From Fidelibacterota bacterium (lineage in GTDB: Bacteria; Fidelibacterota; Marinisomatia; Marinisomatales; TCS55), in assembly GCA_002701785.1 (NCBI GenBank), contig NZXC01000017.1, positions 11,800 to 26,473 on the forward strand: a stretch of 14,674 nucleotides of DNA, read 5' to 3'. The notes beneath the pieces were generated by a model that was not told the DNA's origin, searched no databases, and saw only the letters and a program-made list of their open reading frames with translations. Every line of letters starts with the position of its first letter. Position 1 is the stretch's first letter. Below, piece after piece: positions 14,298-14,674 of the stretch. Both the position numbers and the translations under genes were made by a program.

Positions 14298-14674
14298 TGA
14301 CTTTTAAACCATGGGTATACTTATCAACTTTATTAATTGTAATTATATTAATTATAATTTTACAGCCAGATGAAATAGTGAAAGAACTTCCTGTTATTGG
14401 TCAAATACCTGCATTCGATTTAATTGATCAGGATGGAGAACAATTTACTCTAGATGATTTAAAAGGAAATGTATGGTTAGCAGACTTCATTTTTACAACA
14501 TGCGCTGGTCCTTGTCCTATTATGACAGAGCGTATGAGTACAGTCCAACGTGATTTAATTGGAATAGATAAATTACAATTTGTATCATTTACTGTTAATC
14601 CTGATTATGATACACCTGAAGTATTAAAAAAGTATGCAAAACGATTTGATGCAGATATTAATACTTGGTCTTTT
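14297..14674 (+). CDS. sco: Sco1/SenC-family copper chaperone (3' truncated by window edge)
   Basis: The frame from ATG 14297 stays open for 126 codons to the last base, so the 3' end is outside the window. The N-terminus has a membrane anchor (about residues 7-22). A thioredoxin-like fold follows: IPAFDLIDQDGEQFTLDDLKG (37-57), then the copper-binding FIFTTCAGPCPIM with C69 and C73 in the CxxxC spacing of Sco proteins. The third ligand, a histidine about 85-90 residues further on, would lie beyond the edge. Sco proteins deliver copper to, or reduce, the CuA cysteines of subunit II. The start overlaps the ctaB stop by one base (TAATG), so it is part of the same operon. Confidence 0.9.
   Translation, partial: MTFKPWVYLSTLLIVIILIIILQPDEIVKELPVIGQIPAFDLIDQDGEQFTLDDLKGNVWLADFIFTTCAGPCPIMTERMSTVQRDLIGIDKLQFVSFTVNPDYDTPEVLKKYAKRFDADINTWSF

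Overview
The window is AT-rich (about one third G+C, estimated by eye) and every convincing gene lies on the + strand. It suggests a marine bacterium of the FCB superphylum, most like Candidatus Marinimicrobia (SAR406) or a relative such as Calditrichota or Ignavibacteria. The reasons are the C-terminal FlgD-like/type IX secretion sorting domain on the first protein, the scarcity of Shine-Dalgarno sites, a tRNA gene without an encoded CCA end, and the style of the respiratory genes. The taxonomic placement is inference from protein character; no database was searched.

Layout. 1-930: the 3' part of a secreted cohesin-like protein, closed by a strong intrinsic terminator (955-979). 1037-1120: tRNA-Leu(UAG). 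1172-14674: one long co-directional respiratory cluster that runs off the right edge. Its order is: membrane-anchored HEAT-repeat protein; Rieske protein; cytochrome b6-like protein; an enlarged subunit-IV-like protein; a 1013-residue octaheme cytochrome c; an amicyanin-like exported copper protein; oxidase subunits I, III and IV; two small membrane proteins; oxidase subunit II; heme A synthase (ctaA); heme O synthase (ctaB); and a Sco-type copper chaperone cut by the edge. No stretch of 300 bases lacks a gene.

How it works together. The Rieske and split cytochrome b genes make a quinol-oxidising bc-type complex. No ordinary cytochrome c1 or small soluble cytochrome c is encoded here. In their place is one membrane-anchored protein with a long predicted coiled coil, three N-terminal CxxCH sites and five class-I-like heme modules. 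It probably carries electrons from the bc complex towards the A-type cytochrome c oxidase, perhaps with the cupredoxin as an extra carrier. CtaA and CtaB make heme A, and Sco should serve the CuA site of subunit II.

The most striking observation is that the octaheme cytochrome and oxidase subunit II, otherwise unrelated, both end in nearly the same acidic, tryptophan-ended tail (EDDEWGDDEW and EEDEWGDEEDW). The cupredoxin encoded between them ends in a lysine cluster. Together these suggest a physically linked bc-oxidase supercomplex with tail-mediated docking. Further oddities are subunit I, where the usual K-pathway lysine is isoleucine although the D-pathway is intact; subunit IV, which has APWYF where PEWY is expected and carries extra membrane segments; and an 82-residue Cys-x-x-Cys membrane protein of unknown role between the oxidase genes.
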